IMG/VR virus record: IMGVR_UViG_3300034110_000273 | Coordinates: 1-21,094 of that record | Length of the DNA stretch: 21,094 nucleotides | Reading direction: 5' to 3' (one strand) | DNA from: a virus | Shown: positions 12,355 to 20,772 of the stretch, piece after piece | How the letters are laid out: every line of letters begins with the position of its first letter | Position numbering within the stretch: the first letter of the stretch is position 1 | Made by a program: the position numbers and the translations under genes | The notes under the pieces: model-generated | What the model saw: the letters and a program-made list of their open reading frames with translations, nothing else | Database searches by the model: none | Told to the model about the DNA's origin: nothing

Positions 12355-13128
12355 ATGAGTAATTTTTATAACAAAAAAGGAGTTAGTGGAGTACCAGTCG
12401 ATATGGCTGATGACTCAAGAACCATTACGGTTTACTATTCCGCATTCGGTAATGTAGATAGCGATGGCGATGTAATTATGCCAGGTGCTTTTACTAAGTC
12501 TATTAAAGAGAATGGCCCACAAGGCAAGAATAGAATCTGGCACTTGTTTAACCACTCTACAGACAAACCAGTATCTAAGCCAAAGGAATTGGCAGAAGAT
12601 AATTTTGGTCTATTGTCAAGAATTAAGATGCCAAATACAACTTTAGGTAGAGATACTTATGAGTTGTATAAAGAAGGTCATATCACAGAGCATAGCATTG
12701 GATTCCAGACTGTAAAGTCTCAAGCTAAATCTGGATATAACGAGATTCAAGAAATTAAATTGTTTGAAGGTTCCTCAGTTTTATGGGGTGCCAATTCTAA
12801 TACGCCAACCGTTATGGTTAAGTCTGAAATCAAGTCAACTCTAATTGATGAGATAGCTAAAACTATCAAGTCATTGAGAAATGGTTTCTATACTGACGAA
12901 ACTTTTGGTTTGTTAGAGTTAAAGCTCAAGCAATTACAACAATATCTCGCTGAGATGGAAGAAGATGAATCAGTCGCTTCAGAAGAACAACCGCCAGTAG
13001 ATGCTCCAACTGAGTTGCAACCAGTAGGTGAATCAGAAGATGAGGCATTGGAAGATGAAGATGACCCGATGGTTTCCATTGAATTAGAGGTAAACAAATA
13101 TTTACAATCATTTAAAATTTTCAACTAA
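12355..13128 (+). CDS. Prohead protease (HK97 gp4/U35 type)
   Basis: A 257-aa protein from the ATG at 12355 (an in-frame TTG at 12337 would overlap the previous gene). Residues about 22-45 have SAFGNVDSDGDVIMPGAF, the classic family opening. WHLFNHSTDKPVSKPKELAED (62-82) carries the likely catalytic His (H67), and EHSIGFQ (112-118) the catalytic Ser (S114). The C-terminal 60 residues are very acidic, a likely scaffold- or capsid-binding tail. It cleaves scaffold and capsid delta domains during maturation. It is joined by TAATG to the capsid gene, as usual. Confidence 0.93.
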   Translation: MSNFYNKKGVSGVPVDMADDSRTITVYYSAFGNVDSDGDVIMPGAFTKSIKENGPQGKNRIWHLFNHSTDKPVSKPKELAEDNFGLLSRIKMPNTTLGRDTYELYKEGHITEHSIGFQTVKSQAKSGYNEIQEIKLFEGSSVLWGANSNTPTVMVKSEIKSTLIDEIAKTIKSLRNGFYTDETFGLLELKLKQLQQYLAEMEEDESVASEEQPPVDAPTELQPVGESEDEALEDEDDPMVSIELEVNKYLQSFKIFN

Positions 13129-14294
13129 TGGTAGAAGAAATTAAAAGTGCATTCGAAGGCATCAAAACAGAAGTATCTGGAGCAATCGAAAATGCAAAAG
13201 CTGAAAGTGCAGTAGCAGTAGAAGGCTTAAAAACTGAATTAGAAGAATTAAAATCTCAAATCTCTGTAGTTAAAGATGCTGCAGACAAATTAGAGGCAAA
13301 AAGCAATCGTAAGACAATGAACGAAAATCAATTTAAAGGTTTCAATGCCACTTTAGGTGAGCAAATTGAAAAGAATGCGGACAACATCGCAAAATTAGGT
13401 CGTGGTGAAATGAAGAACACTTCTTTCATTATGGACACTAAAGCAGTAGGTAACATGACAGAAGCAGTTAACTTGACTGGAGATATTCCACGTCAGTATG
13501 CTAACCAAGTTTATGGTTTACCTTCTCGTAAAATCCACGTTAGAAGTTTGTTACCAGTAGGTACAATCTCTCAAGGATTATTTACTTTCCCTCAAGAAAC
13601 TGGTGGTGAAGGTGCTCCTGCTAACCAAACTCAAGGTAGTGCAAAAGCTCAAGTTGATTTCGATATTAGCATGGTTAATGCTCCTGCACAAGTTATCGCT
13701 GGTTACGTTAAAATCTCTCGTCAAATGTTAGATGACGTTCCTGCTATGACTTCTTTCTTACAATCTCGTTTGTTAGAGAAATACTTAGTAGCTGAAGATG
13801 CTCAGTTATTATTTGGTTCTGGTTCTGGTGTTAACTTGACTGGTTTGACTATCAACGCTGCTGCTCCAACTGGTGCTGCAACTGTAGATGTTGAGCAATT
13901 AGTACAAGCTATCGCACAAGTAGAAGCAAGTAACTACTCTGCAACTGGTATCTTGATTAACCCTACAGATTGGGCTAACATCGTGAACACTAAGAACACT
14001 AACTCTGCGTACTCTTTACCAGGTTCTACAGTGGTTACAACTGATGGTCAATTATCTATCGCTGGTATTCCTATCTTCAAGTCTACAGCAATGACTGCTG
14101 ATAAGTTCTTAGTAGGAGACTGGTCAATGGGTGCTCAAATCATGCAACGTAACGGTATCTCTGTTCAATTCTTTGACCAAGATGGTAACAACGCTATCGA
14201 GAACATGATTACAGTTCGTGTTGAGGCAAGAATCGCATTCCCTATCTACTACGCTGGTGCGTTTGTATATGGTGATTTCGGTAACGTAGCTTAA
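13128..14294 (+). CDS. Major capsid protein (HK97 fold)
   Basis: A 388-aa protein. Residues 1-about 60 form a coiled-coil delta domain rich in A, E and K (scaffold-like, expected to be removed by the protease). The body fits HK97-like capsids: NLTGDIPRQYANQVYGLPSR and KIHVRSLLPVGTISQG, then QGSAKAQVDFDISMVNAPAQVIAGYVKISRQMLDDVP, AEDAQLLFGSGSG, and a P-domain helix with LVQAIAQVEASNYSATGILINP, ending VRVEARIAFPIYYAGAFVYGDF. Codons are markedly regular (much use of CT-ending and strongly expressed-type codons) as expected for the most abundant virion protein. An intrinsic terminator follows 21 bases after the stop. Confidence 0.94.
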   Translation: MVEEIKSAFEGIKTEVSGAIENAKAESAVAVEGLKTELEELKSQISVVKDAADKLEAKSNRKTMNENQFKGFNATLGEQIEKNADNIAKLGRGEMKNTSFIMDTKAVGNMTEAVNLTGDIPRQYANQVYGLPSRKIHVRSLLPVGTISQGLFTFPQETGGEGAPANQTQGSAKAQVDFDISMVNAPAQVIAGYVKISRQMLDDVPAMTSFLQSRLLEKYLVAEDAQLLFGSGSGVNLTGLTINAAAPTGAATVDVEQLVQAIAQVEASNYSATGILINPTDWANIVNTKNTNSAYSLPGSTVVTTDGQLSIAGIPIFKSTAMTADKFLVGDWSMGAQIMQRNGISVQFFDQDGNNAIENMITVRVEARIAFPIYYAGAFVYGDFGNVA

Positions 14295-14314
14295 TCTTAG
14301 ATTAACTCAAATAT

Positions 14315-14344
14315 AAAGGGGTGGCCAAAAGCTGCCCCTTTTTT
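14315..14344 (+). terminator. Intrinsic terminator after major capsid gene
   Basis: AAAGGGGTGGC (14315-14325), loop CAAAA, GCTGCCCCTTT (14331-14341): an 11-bp stem with two G-T wobbles, followed by more T. It ends the portal-to-capsid operon. Confidence 0.9.
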
Positions 14345-14363
14345 ATGTCTACTATATTTTAGT

Positions 14364-14371
14364 TATTTTTG
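14364..14371 (+). promoter_or_regulatory. Late promoter before connector operon
   Basis: TATTTTTG matches TAnnTTTG and continues GTAAAAATA, like the boxes before 9684 and 19514. It sits 19 bases after the terminator and 15 before the connector start. No clear TTG upstream. Confidence 0.55.
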
Positions 14372-14386
14372 TAAAAATAATGGTAT

Positions 14387-14932
14387 ATGCAGATTATAAG
14401 GGATGTCACAACCACAGTAGAGCCAGTTTCAGAACCAATAACATTGTCTGAAGCTAAGAACTATCTAAAGGTTGACTTTGATGATGATAACGACTTAATT
14501 AGCTCTTTAATAGTGGCTGCAAGGGTTAGATTAGAAAAATATGCTGGTGTAGCTATGACAGCTCGTACTTTACAAGTTGTAGCTTATGTAGATGAGTTTA
14601 TTGAACTACCTTATGCTCCACTTAACAATATCACTAAGGTAGAATATTGGGATAATAACGAATGGACAGAAATGTCAATCCCTCAGTACAATATCTTAGG
14701 CACTACTTACAAGAAGCTATACATGAACTCCTTTACTCACATGGAGTTTAGGTTTACCTACACTTGTGGTTATGCAACTACTCCTGCAATAATGAAAACA
14801 GCTTTGTATAAGATACTTGCTGATTTGTACGATTACAGAGAATCTTCTGTAGAAGATAGTAAGCCAAATGCTAATATAGCATCTGCATACGAACTAATGA
14901 AGCCTTATAAACGAGTAAGCATAATATTATAA
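14387..14932 (+). CDS. Head-tail connector (gp6-like adaptor)
   Basis: A 181-aa protein. Its N-terminal VEPVSEPITLSEAKNYLKVDF...DNDLISSLIVAARVRLEKYAGVAM (residues 11-58) is the hallmark of gp6/gp15-like head-tail connectors (P-x-x-x-E-P-I-T-L-x-E-A-K-x-x-L-x-v...D...L...I..AR..iE...g). The C-terminal part has a GYATTPAIMKTALYKILADLYDYRE helix pair. It forms the ring below the portal that closes the DNA channel. The stop overlaps the next gene's ATG (TAATG). Confidence 0.88.
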   Translation: MQIIRDVTTTVEPVSEPITLSEAKNYLKVDFDDDNDLISSLIVAARVRLEKYAGVAMTARTLQVVAYVDEFIELPYAPLNNITKVEYWDNNEWTEMSIPQYNILGTTYKKLYMNSFTHMEFRFTYTCGYATTPAIMKTALYKILADLYDYRESSVEDSKPNANIASAYELMKPYKRVSIIL

Positions 14933-15318
14933 TGATAAGTAGACTTAAAAATAGGATTACTTTCCAATCTAAGGTTTCAGAATCTGATGGTGCTGGTGGT
15001 CAAGTCTTAACTGATGTTGACTATTATACTTGTTGGGCTGAGATATTTAGGGATAATCAAAACAAGACAAACATTGCTGGTAAGGATTCTATATCAGATA
15101 ACATTGTTTTTAGGATAAGAGATGCCAATAGTATCTCTATTTCTAATGACCTTACTATCTTGTATGATAGCAATATCTACTTGATTAGCAGCGTAATAGA
15201 TGAGTTTGACGGCCACAACTTTTTGAGAATCACTTGTTCTACCTTAAAGAGAGTTGGTACTTGGGATAGTATTACTGCTTTCTGGGAGAATATTAGTACA
15301 ACCTGGGAAACTACTTAA
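14932..15318 (+). CDS. Head closure / head-tail joining protein
   Basis: A 128-aa protein. Early part SRLKNRITFQSKVSESDGAGG..LTDVDYYTCWAEI (residues 3-37) is the typical opening of head-tail joining proteins (L-R-x-R-I-x-x-q...D..GG...W...W-A-x-v), followed by a beta-barrel core with IVFRIRDANSISISNDLTILYD and LISSVIDEFDG. It plugs the portal-connector channel. The Trp-rich tail (WDSITAFWENISTTWE) is an addition typical of Bacteroidota phages. TAATG overlap with both neighbours. Confidence 0.85.
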   Translation: MISRLKNRITFQSKVSESDGAGGQVLTDVDYYTCWAEIFRDNQNKTNIAGKDSISDNIVFRIRDANSISISNDLTILYDSNIYLISSVIDEFDGHNFLRITCSTLKRVGTWDSITAFWENISTTWETT

Positions 15319-15785
15319 TGTCATTTACTATAAATAAAACAGCAAGTGTTACTAACCTATCAAAAAGGTTAAAAGAGGCACCATTTTTAGTTACTCAACA
15401 AGTTCAGAAGATAATCAATGAATCTGTATTAGAAATAGAAAGCAAAGCAAGGGCAAGAGCACCATTAGGGAAAGTAAATGGAGGTAAATTAAAGGCTTCT
15501 ATATATAGCACTCCTTATACAATGAATGCAGGAGCAAAAGTGGGTTCAAAAGGATATATGGGTAGAAAGTCTAATTATTCTCCTTTTGTAGAGTTTGGTA
15601 CTGGTAATGATTTTCAGATTCCAGTGTATAGAAACCTAAGCATGAACAAACTTGAGGGCTATGCACAGACGTTTAAACGGAGTAATGGAAATTTAGTAAA
15701 TTTGCCCCATAGACCATTCTTATTCAACTCGGCTTCAGAAGAACTATATAAAATGGTTAATAAAATAAAAAAAATTAAAATATAA
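15318..15785 (+). CDS. HK97 gp10-like tail-completion protein
   Basis: A 155-aa protein with the gp10 family layout: helix QQVQKIINESVLEIESKARARAP (residues 27-49), LKASIYSTP, KVGSKGYMG and YSPFVEFGTG (86-95), then LPHRPFLFNSASEELYKMVNKI at the end. Y-x-x-x-VEFGTG and the R-P-F ending are diagnostic. It takes part in joining head and tail. TAATG overlaps before and after; the giant fibre gene follows directly. Confidence 0.87.
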   Translation: MSFTINKTASVTNLSKRLKEAPFLVTQQVQKIINESVLEIESKARARAPLGKVNGGKLKASIYSTPYTMNAGAKVGSKGYMGRKSNYSPFVEFGTGNDFQIPVYRNLSMNKLEGYAQTFKRSNGNLVNLPHRPFLFNSASEELYKMVNKIKKIKI

Positions 15786-18700
15786 TGGCTACTCTTCAAG
15801 GTAAAGCGGTAAAAAATACATATAGACAAGTACTACAGATTGGTGCTAATAATGTTGGAGTAAGTGGTACTTTACAGCCAGTTCAAGATGGTGCAGGGGT
15901 AAACACTGCTTTATCTCTTTCTACTTTAGCTGCAACTGTTAATGGTGATTTAACTATTACTGGCGACTTGATTATTACTGGTGGTGGCTTACAGATTAAA
16001 GACCTTATCGATGATACTGTAGCAGCATTGATTCAAAATGGTACTGGAATTACATGGACTTATAATGATGGTGCTGCAACCTTAACTGGTAACTTTACTG
16101 GAACTACAAGCGTTGTACCAGAAGGTAGCAATTTATACTATACTCAAGGTAGATTTGATTCAGCTTTCGCTGCTAAGAGCACAACAAACTTGGCAGAAGG
16201 AACGAATCTTTATTTTACAGAAGCAAGAGGTAATGCAAACTTTGCAACTAACCTTGCGGCAAGTGATACAAATGATTTAGCAGAAGGTTCTACTAATCTT
16301 TATTACACTAACGCAAGAGCAAGAACTGCCTTAAGCGTAACTGCTGGAACTGGTCTTTCTTACGATAACACAACTGGTGTTTTTAACTTAGCTGCTATTC
16401 CAAACGCAAGTTTAACTAATAGCTCAATAACAATCAATGGTCAAGCGGTATCATTAGGTGGTACAGTTACTTTGACTACTACAAACATTGCTGAAGGAAC
16501 TAATTTATATTGGACTACTGCAAGAGGTAATGCTAATTTTGCAACTAATTTAGCTGCTTCTACTACAACTAACTTAGCAGAGGGCACCAACCTATATTAC
16601 ACTCAAGCGAGATTTGATACTGCTTTTAGCAATAAGAGTACAACTAATTTAGCTGAAGGAACTAACCTTTACTATACACAAACAAGGTTCAATAATGCTT
16701 TAGCTGCAAAAACTACAACAGATTTAGCAGAAGGCACAAACTTATACTATACTGATGCTCGTGCAAGACTTGCATTATCATCATCTGCAACTGGATTATC
16801 TTATGCTAACAATAGTGGTGTATTTAGCTTAACTGCTGGTTATGCGATTCCTACTACGGTTAAATTAGGTGAATACGATATAGCTTACAATCGTTCTATC
16901 GTATCTGCTGCAGTAACTGGTACATCAACAAAGACTTTAAGCCTAACTCAACAAGATGCTAACGTAATCACAGCAACTTGGACTGACCAAGGTATCACAA
17001 CAATAAACGGAACTGCAAATCAAATTGCAGCTACAACTGTAGGTAATACTACAACACTTGCATTTACTAATGACGTTACAATGCCAAACAACTTAGTTGT
17101 AAGTGGTAACTTAACTATAAATGGTACTGCAACTTATGTAAACACAGAATCAATATCTTCTAAAGACCCATTGTTTGAGGTAGCTAATACTAACAACACA
17201 ACAGATGCGGTTGACATTGGATATTATGGTAGATACTATGATTCTGTTCAAGAAAGAGTAGAGTTTACTGGATTATTCAGAGATGCTTCTGATGCTGGTA
17301 AGTTTAAAATATTTACTGGTTTAGTAGATGAGCCTACAAACGTAGTTAACACTACTGGAACTGGTTATACAGTTGCAACTTTAGTTGCTAACGTAGATGG
17401 TAACTTAAATGGTACAGCAAACGCTGCAAACATCTTATCTACTGCAAGAACAATAGCTGCAAGTGGAGATGCTACATGGTCAGTTAGCTTTAATGGCTCT
17501 GCAAACGTATCATCTGCCTTAACTTTAGCTAATACTGGAGTTACTGCAACAACTTACGGAACTTCTACTGCTGTGCCTACAATCGCTGTAGATAGCAAAG
17601 GCAGAATCACAAGTGCTTCTAATACAAACATTACTTTCCCAGTTACAACAGTTAACGGATTTGCTGGAACAGTAGTTTTAACAACATCAGATGTTGCTGA
17701 GGGAACGAATCAATACTTTACTACAGCAAGAGCACAAGCTGCTATAACTGGTGGTGCATCAAGCGTAGTAACTGCTAACTTAACTGCATCAAGAGCATTG
17801 GTTTCTGATGGTAGTGGTAAGATTGCAGCAAGTGCGACTACAACAACTACAGAGATAGGTTATTTAGCTGGTGTTACAAGTGCTATACAGACTCAGCTTA
17901 ATGGTAAGTTAAATTTAACTGGTGGTACTTTGACTGGCGGATTAATAGGAACTACTGGTAGCTTCTCAAGTAGTGGTAGTGGAGATACTTTCACTATTGG
18001 CCATACAAGCGGAAGTGGCATAGCTCTAAACATTACTAAAAGTGGTAACGGAGAAGGATTATATATAAACAAAGCAAGTGGTAGTGGTAACGCTGCTACA
18101 ATCATAGGTACTTTAAACGCAACTACTTTAGTTAAGAGTGGTGGTACAGCATCTCAGTTTTTAATGGCGGATGGTAGCGTTAATACTGCAGTTTTACCAA
18201 GTGGTGCTTATCTACCTTTAGCTGGTGGTACACTTACTGGTGCTTTAAGTGGTACAAGTGCTACATTTAGCGGTCAAGTTAAAACGGGAAGTTCTGGTAT
18301 ACAATTTAGTGCACAATCTGGAGGAAGTACTTATGATATAGGTTCAAATGCAGTAGTTGGTTCATCAATGTATATTTATAATAGCATTGGTCAATATTTA
18401 TTTACAATGGCTCCTACTGGTACTGCTGCATTCTCAAGTACATTGATGGTTAATGGCTCTACTGTTTCAAATGAAGGATTAAGCGTACAATACAATCAAG
18501 CTAAAACATTTACGACTCAAACGGCAGTATCAAGATGGCATTCAAACGAAGCAACTGGCTCTCAATTTAAACTTAACTTATTTGCTATTGGTAATGCAAC
18601 GGGTTCATCAAGAGTCTTTAAATTTCAAACATCTAATGAAGGTGTAGCAAATGATGGTATAATTGCTTTACAACCTGATGGTGGCAATGTTGGAATCGGA

Positions 18701-19483
18701 ACGGTTATTCCAAGTGCTAATCTTCATGTTAGTAGTAGTGCAGATACTGGTATAGTTATAAATTCAAGTGCAGGTGCATATACTGGTTATTTAAATATTC
18801 ATAGTGCAGGTGGTGGAGCATCTGTGATTAGAGGCATAGGCGGTACACCATTTTTATTTGAGGTAGGCGGAAGCGAACGAATCAGAATCACATCGGGGGG
18901 TAATTTATTAATAAATAATACAAGTACAGTAGGTAGTAAATTAATTGTAAAAGGTGATAGTACAAATAATACTGGATTTGCAGCTATTTTTTGGGATTCA
19001 AGTTCAAATGATTTATTTTATTTAAGAAATGATGGATTAGTAAACACTGGTTCAAGACCAGCTTCACCTTATAATAATACAAATGCAGTTGTTCCTAACT
19101 TAGTAGTTAGTTCAAGTGGAACACTAGAAAGGTCTGTTGCTTCAAGTAAAAGATTTAAAGAAAATATTTCAGATTGGAATGAAAATGGATTAGAAACAAT
19201 TTTAGCTTTAAAGCCAAGAACATTTACATATAAAGCTGATTATTATAAAAATCCAGAATTAGAAATGTTGGGTCTTATAGCAGAAGAAGTAGCAGAAGTT
19301 TCTCCATTCTTAGCAGACTTCGAAAATCAAGATAGAACTGGTCAAGTAGAAAACGTAAGATATGCTAATATTGTAGTTCCTTTGATTAAAGCAGTTCAAG
19401 AACTTAAATCTGAAAAAGATGTACAATTAGCAGAATTAAGAGCACAAATAGAAGAATTAAAAGCATTGATTGCAGCTAAATAA
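15785..19483 (+). CDS. Large fibre protein with S74 intramolecular chaperone
   Basis: A 1232-aa trimeric-fibre-type protein. Residues 1-about 110 are a small-residue beta-rich attachment region. Residues 111-330 hold seven EGTNLYYT-type repeats, with an eighth at 639-646. The middle is Thr/Ser/Gly/Ala-rich beta structure with GGTASQFLMADGS and AYLPLAGGTLTGAL segments common in Bacteroidota phage fibres, then IRITSGGNLLIN near residue 1036. Residues about 1118-1232 are a Peptidase_S74 chaperone: ASSKRFKENI (S1120 as likely cleavage nucleophile), LALKPRTFTYK, LGLIAEEV and a terminal coiled coil. This domain trimerises the fibre and then cuts itself off. Unusually it lies between gp10-like and tail-terminator genes, so a head, collar or neck fibre is as likely as a tail fibre. 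A receptor-binding role is inferred. Confidence 0.9.
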   Translation: MATLQGKAVKNTYRQVLQIGANNVGVSGTLQPVQDGAGVNTALSLSTLAATVNGDLTITGDLIITGGGLQIKDLIDDTVAALIQNGTGITWTYNDGAATLTGNFTGTTSVVPEGSNLYYTQGRFDSAFAAKSTTNLAEGTNLYFTEARGNANFATNLAASDTNDLAEGSTNLYYTNARARTALSVTAGTGLSYDNTTGVFNLAAIPNASLTNSSITINGQAVSLGGTVTLTTTNIAEGTNLYWTTARGNANFATNLAASTTTNLAEGTNLYYTQARFDTAFSNKSTTNLAEGTNLYYTQTRFNNALAAKTTTDLAEGTNLYYTDARARLALSSSATGLSYANNSGVFSLTAGYAIPTTVKLGEYDIAYNRSIVSAAVTGTSTKTLSLTQQDANVITATWTDQGITTINGTANQIAATTVGNTTTLAFTNDVTMPNNLVVSGNLTINGTATYVNTESISSKDPLFEVANTNNTTDAVDIGYYGRYYDSVQERVEFTGLFRDASDAGKFKIFTGLVDEPTNVVNTTGTGYTVATLVANVDGNLNGTANAANILSTARTIAASGDATWSVSFNGSANVSSALTLANTGVTATTYGTSTAVPTIAVDSKGRITSASNTNITFPVTTVNGFAGTVVLTTSDVAEGTNQYFTTARAQAAITGGASSVVTANLTASRALVSDGSGKIAASATTTTTEIGYLAGVTSAIQTQLNGKLNLTGGTLTGGLIGTTGSFSSSGSGDTFTIGHTSGSGIALNITKSGNGEGLYINKASGSGNAATIIGTLNATTLVKSGGTASQFLMADGSVNTAVLPSGAYLPLAGGTLTGALSGTSATFSGQVKTGSSGIQFSAQSGGSTYDIGSNAVVGSSMYIYNSIGQYLFTMAPTGTAAFSSTLMVNGSTVSNEGLSVQYNQAKTFTTQTAVSRWHSNEATGSQFKLNLFAIGNATGSSRVFKFQTSNEGVANDGIIALQPDGGNVGIGTVIPSANLHVSSSADTGIVINSSAGAYTGYLNIHSAGGGASVIRGIGGTPFLFEVGGSERIRITSGGNLLINNTSTVGSKLIVKGDSTNNTGFAAIFWDSSSNDLFYLRNDGLVNTGSRPASPYNNTNAVVPNLVVSSSGTLERSVASSKRFKENISDWNENGLETILALKPRTFTYKADYYKNPELEMLGLIAEEVAEVSPFLADFENQDRTGQVENVRYANIVVPLIKAVQELKSEKDVQLAELRAQIEELKALIAAK
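16121..16753 (+). repeat. Seven-fold coding repeat in the fibre gene
   Basis: Seven units around EGTNLYYT (residues 113, 138, 167, 237, 266, 291 and 316) followed by xAR or xxRF and an Ala-rich segment; an eighth is at 17699. The units are similar at protein level but diverged in codons, so they are old, not a recent slippage product. Confidence 0.85.
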
Positions 19484-19498
19484 TTTTACCTAAATTTG
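19466..19498 (+). promoter_or_regulatory. Late promoter before tail genes
   Basis: TTG at 19466-19468, 22 bases, then TAAATTTG (19491-19498), continuing GTAAAAATA as in the other two late boxes. The next ATG is 15 bases downstream. The TTG lies in the end of the fibre gene. Confidence 0.6.
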
Positions 19499-19513
19499 TA
19501 AAAATAACCAAAT

Positions 19514-19675
19514 ATGACAATAACATTAAACGCAGAGCAAATTAAGCAATTAGATGGCTTTTTTCAAGAGTTACCGACAAAGTATGGCTTACCCCTTATT
19601 AAGTTCTTTGGTGAGCTAAATGAGGCTCAAAATGGCCAACAAACGGATTCTAAAGAAGTAGAGGTAGAAGGATAA
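19514..19675 (+). CDS. Small 53-aa protein, unknown
   Basis: The ATG at 19514 opens a 53-aa frame: MTITLNAEQIKQLDGFFQEL, then LPLIKFFGELNEA and an acidic tail (SKEVEVEG). Two amphipathic helices are likely. It is the first gene after a late promoter box and overlaps the tail terminator start by one base (TAATG), so it is translated with it. Not recognised; possibly a small assembly factor. Confidence 0.58.
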   Translation: MTITLNAEQIKQLDGFFQELPTKYGLPLIKFFGELNEAQNGQQTDSKEVEVEG

Positions 19676-20103
19676 TGAAAGACTGCGGATATGCTATACG
19701 AAAGGCTTATTTCGACAAGATAAATGCTAACGCCTACGAGTTATCGGTATATGATACCATAGCTCCAGATGGTGCCGAGCCTCCATTCTTGTTGATAAGT
19801 TCTCAGACATCAGTAGAGAATAGCGACAAAACAAGCTATAACTTTGATGTAAGCATACAGTTTGACATTGTATATAGGACATTTAAGTCTGGAGAGGTAG
19901 GTCAAAAGTCAGTAGATGAATGGGCTAATGGCTTATTGGAAATCATAGGAGTAGCTCCTGCAGATTACCCAAATGCTTCTCCAGATTTCAAAATAGTTAC
20001 AAGGAATATGGTATCAAACCAGGCTACTTTTGACTATGTAGAAGAAACATATATTTTTAGAAGAGTTATAGTGGTAGACCACTTTGTAACTCAAACAACA
20101 TAG
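19675..20103 (+). CDS. Tail terminator / completion protein
   Basis: A 142-aa protein. DCGYAIRKAYFDKI at the start, then FLLISSQTSVENSDKTSYNFDVSIQFDIVYRT (residues 39-70), VDEWANGLLEII and a beta-rich end with TFDYVEETYIFRRVIVVDHFV. This matches the small alpha/beta fold of tail terminators (DUF3168 / lambda gpU-like). Such a protein caps the tail tube. The position, after the joining proteins and before the major tail protein, agrees. The following homing endonuclease starts one base after its stop. Confidence 0.7.
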   Translation: MKDCGYAIRKAYFDKINANAYELSVYDTIAPDGAEPPFLLISSQTSVENSDKTSYNFDVSIQFDIVYRTFKSGEVGQKSVDEWANGLLEIIGVAPADYPNASPDFKIVTRNMVSNQATFDYVEETYIFRRVIVVDHFVTQTT

Positions 20104-20104
20104 T

Positions 20105-20737
20105 ATGTACTTATATAAGATACTGAACAAGAATACTGGGAAGGCTTATATCGGACAAACAATAAATAAGCCAGAGGTAAGGTTTGGTTACCATACTCAA
20201 AGGCTAAAGAAAGGTACTCACGACAACCAGTACCTTCAGCGTTCTTTTAATAAACATGGCATAGATTCCTTTATGTTCTATACCATCTTAAAAACTGATG
20301 ACTTAGAAAGTCTTAATCTTTACGAAGAGCAGTTCATTAAGATTCTAAGAGCAACAGATAGGAACTTCGGATATAACATTAGAGCAGGTGGTGCTAATAG
20401 TAAATTATCAGAAGAGCATAAAAGAAAGATAGGATTAGCAAGTATAGGCAGAAGACAGACAGAAGCAAATAAAAAAGCATTATCTGAAAGAAGCAAAGGG
20501 AATACATGGGGAAGATTGACAAAAGGCAAGATTGTAAATGATGACTCTAAAAAGAAGATGTCAGAATCTGCAAAACTAAGAGGGAATGACAACCTTAAAA
20601 AGCCATGTATCGTTTATACGGATAATGGTACATTTGTTGGAGAATTTGAGAGTAGATTAGAGGCAAGTGTGAAGATGGGAATAAGTTATGGTCACTTTAA
20701 AAGACTAAGAAGAACAAATAAGATTATAATTAAATAA
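20105..20737 (+). CDS. GIY-YIG homing endonuclease
   Basis: A 210-aa protein. The catalytic domain opens MYLYKILNKNTGKAYIGQT (residues 1-19: a LYK...AYIGQT form of GIY-YIG), with R27 in EVRFGYH and an acidic E74 (YEEQFI) as likely catalytic residues. Residues about 98-165 hold repeated NUMOD3-type elements (LSEEHKRKIGLASIGRRQT and KKKMSESAKLRGN), and the tail (EASVKMGISYGHFKRL) is a helix-turn-helix-like DNA-binding segment. It is a free-standing homing endonuclease, a selfish gene that cuts related genomes lacking it. It interrupts the usual tail terminator-major tail protein pair, starting one base after the terminator gene's stop. Confidence 0.93.
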   Translation: MYLYKILNKNTGKAYIGQTINKPEVRFGYHTQRLKKGTHDNQYLQRSFNKHGIDSFMFYTILKTDDLESLNLYEEQFIKILRATDRNFGYNIRAGGANSKLSEEHKRKIGLASIGRRQTEANKKALSERSKGNTWGRLTKGKIVNDDSKKKMSESAKLRGNDNLKKPCIVYTDNGTFVGEFESRLEASVKMGISYGHFKRLRRTNKIIIK

Positions 20738-20772
20738 TAAATAGGATTTTAAACATATAAAAAAAACATAAT

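Noticed and set aside
12888-13124. Minus-strand Ser-rich frames
   Set aside because: They mirror the acidic tail of the prohead protease and have no start context of their own.
15785-19483. Diversity-generating retroelement target in the fibre
   Set aside because: No reverse transcriptase or template repeat was seen in the window.
20320-20592. Minus-strand 90-aa frame
   Set aside because: It is antisense to the homing endonuclease NUMOD region and has no supporting context.
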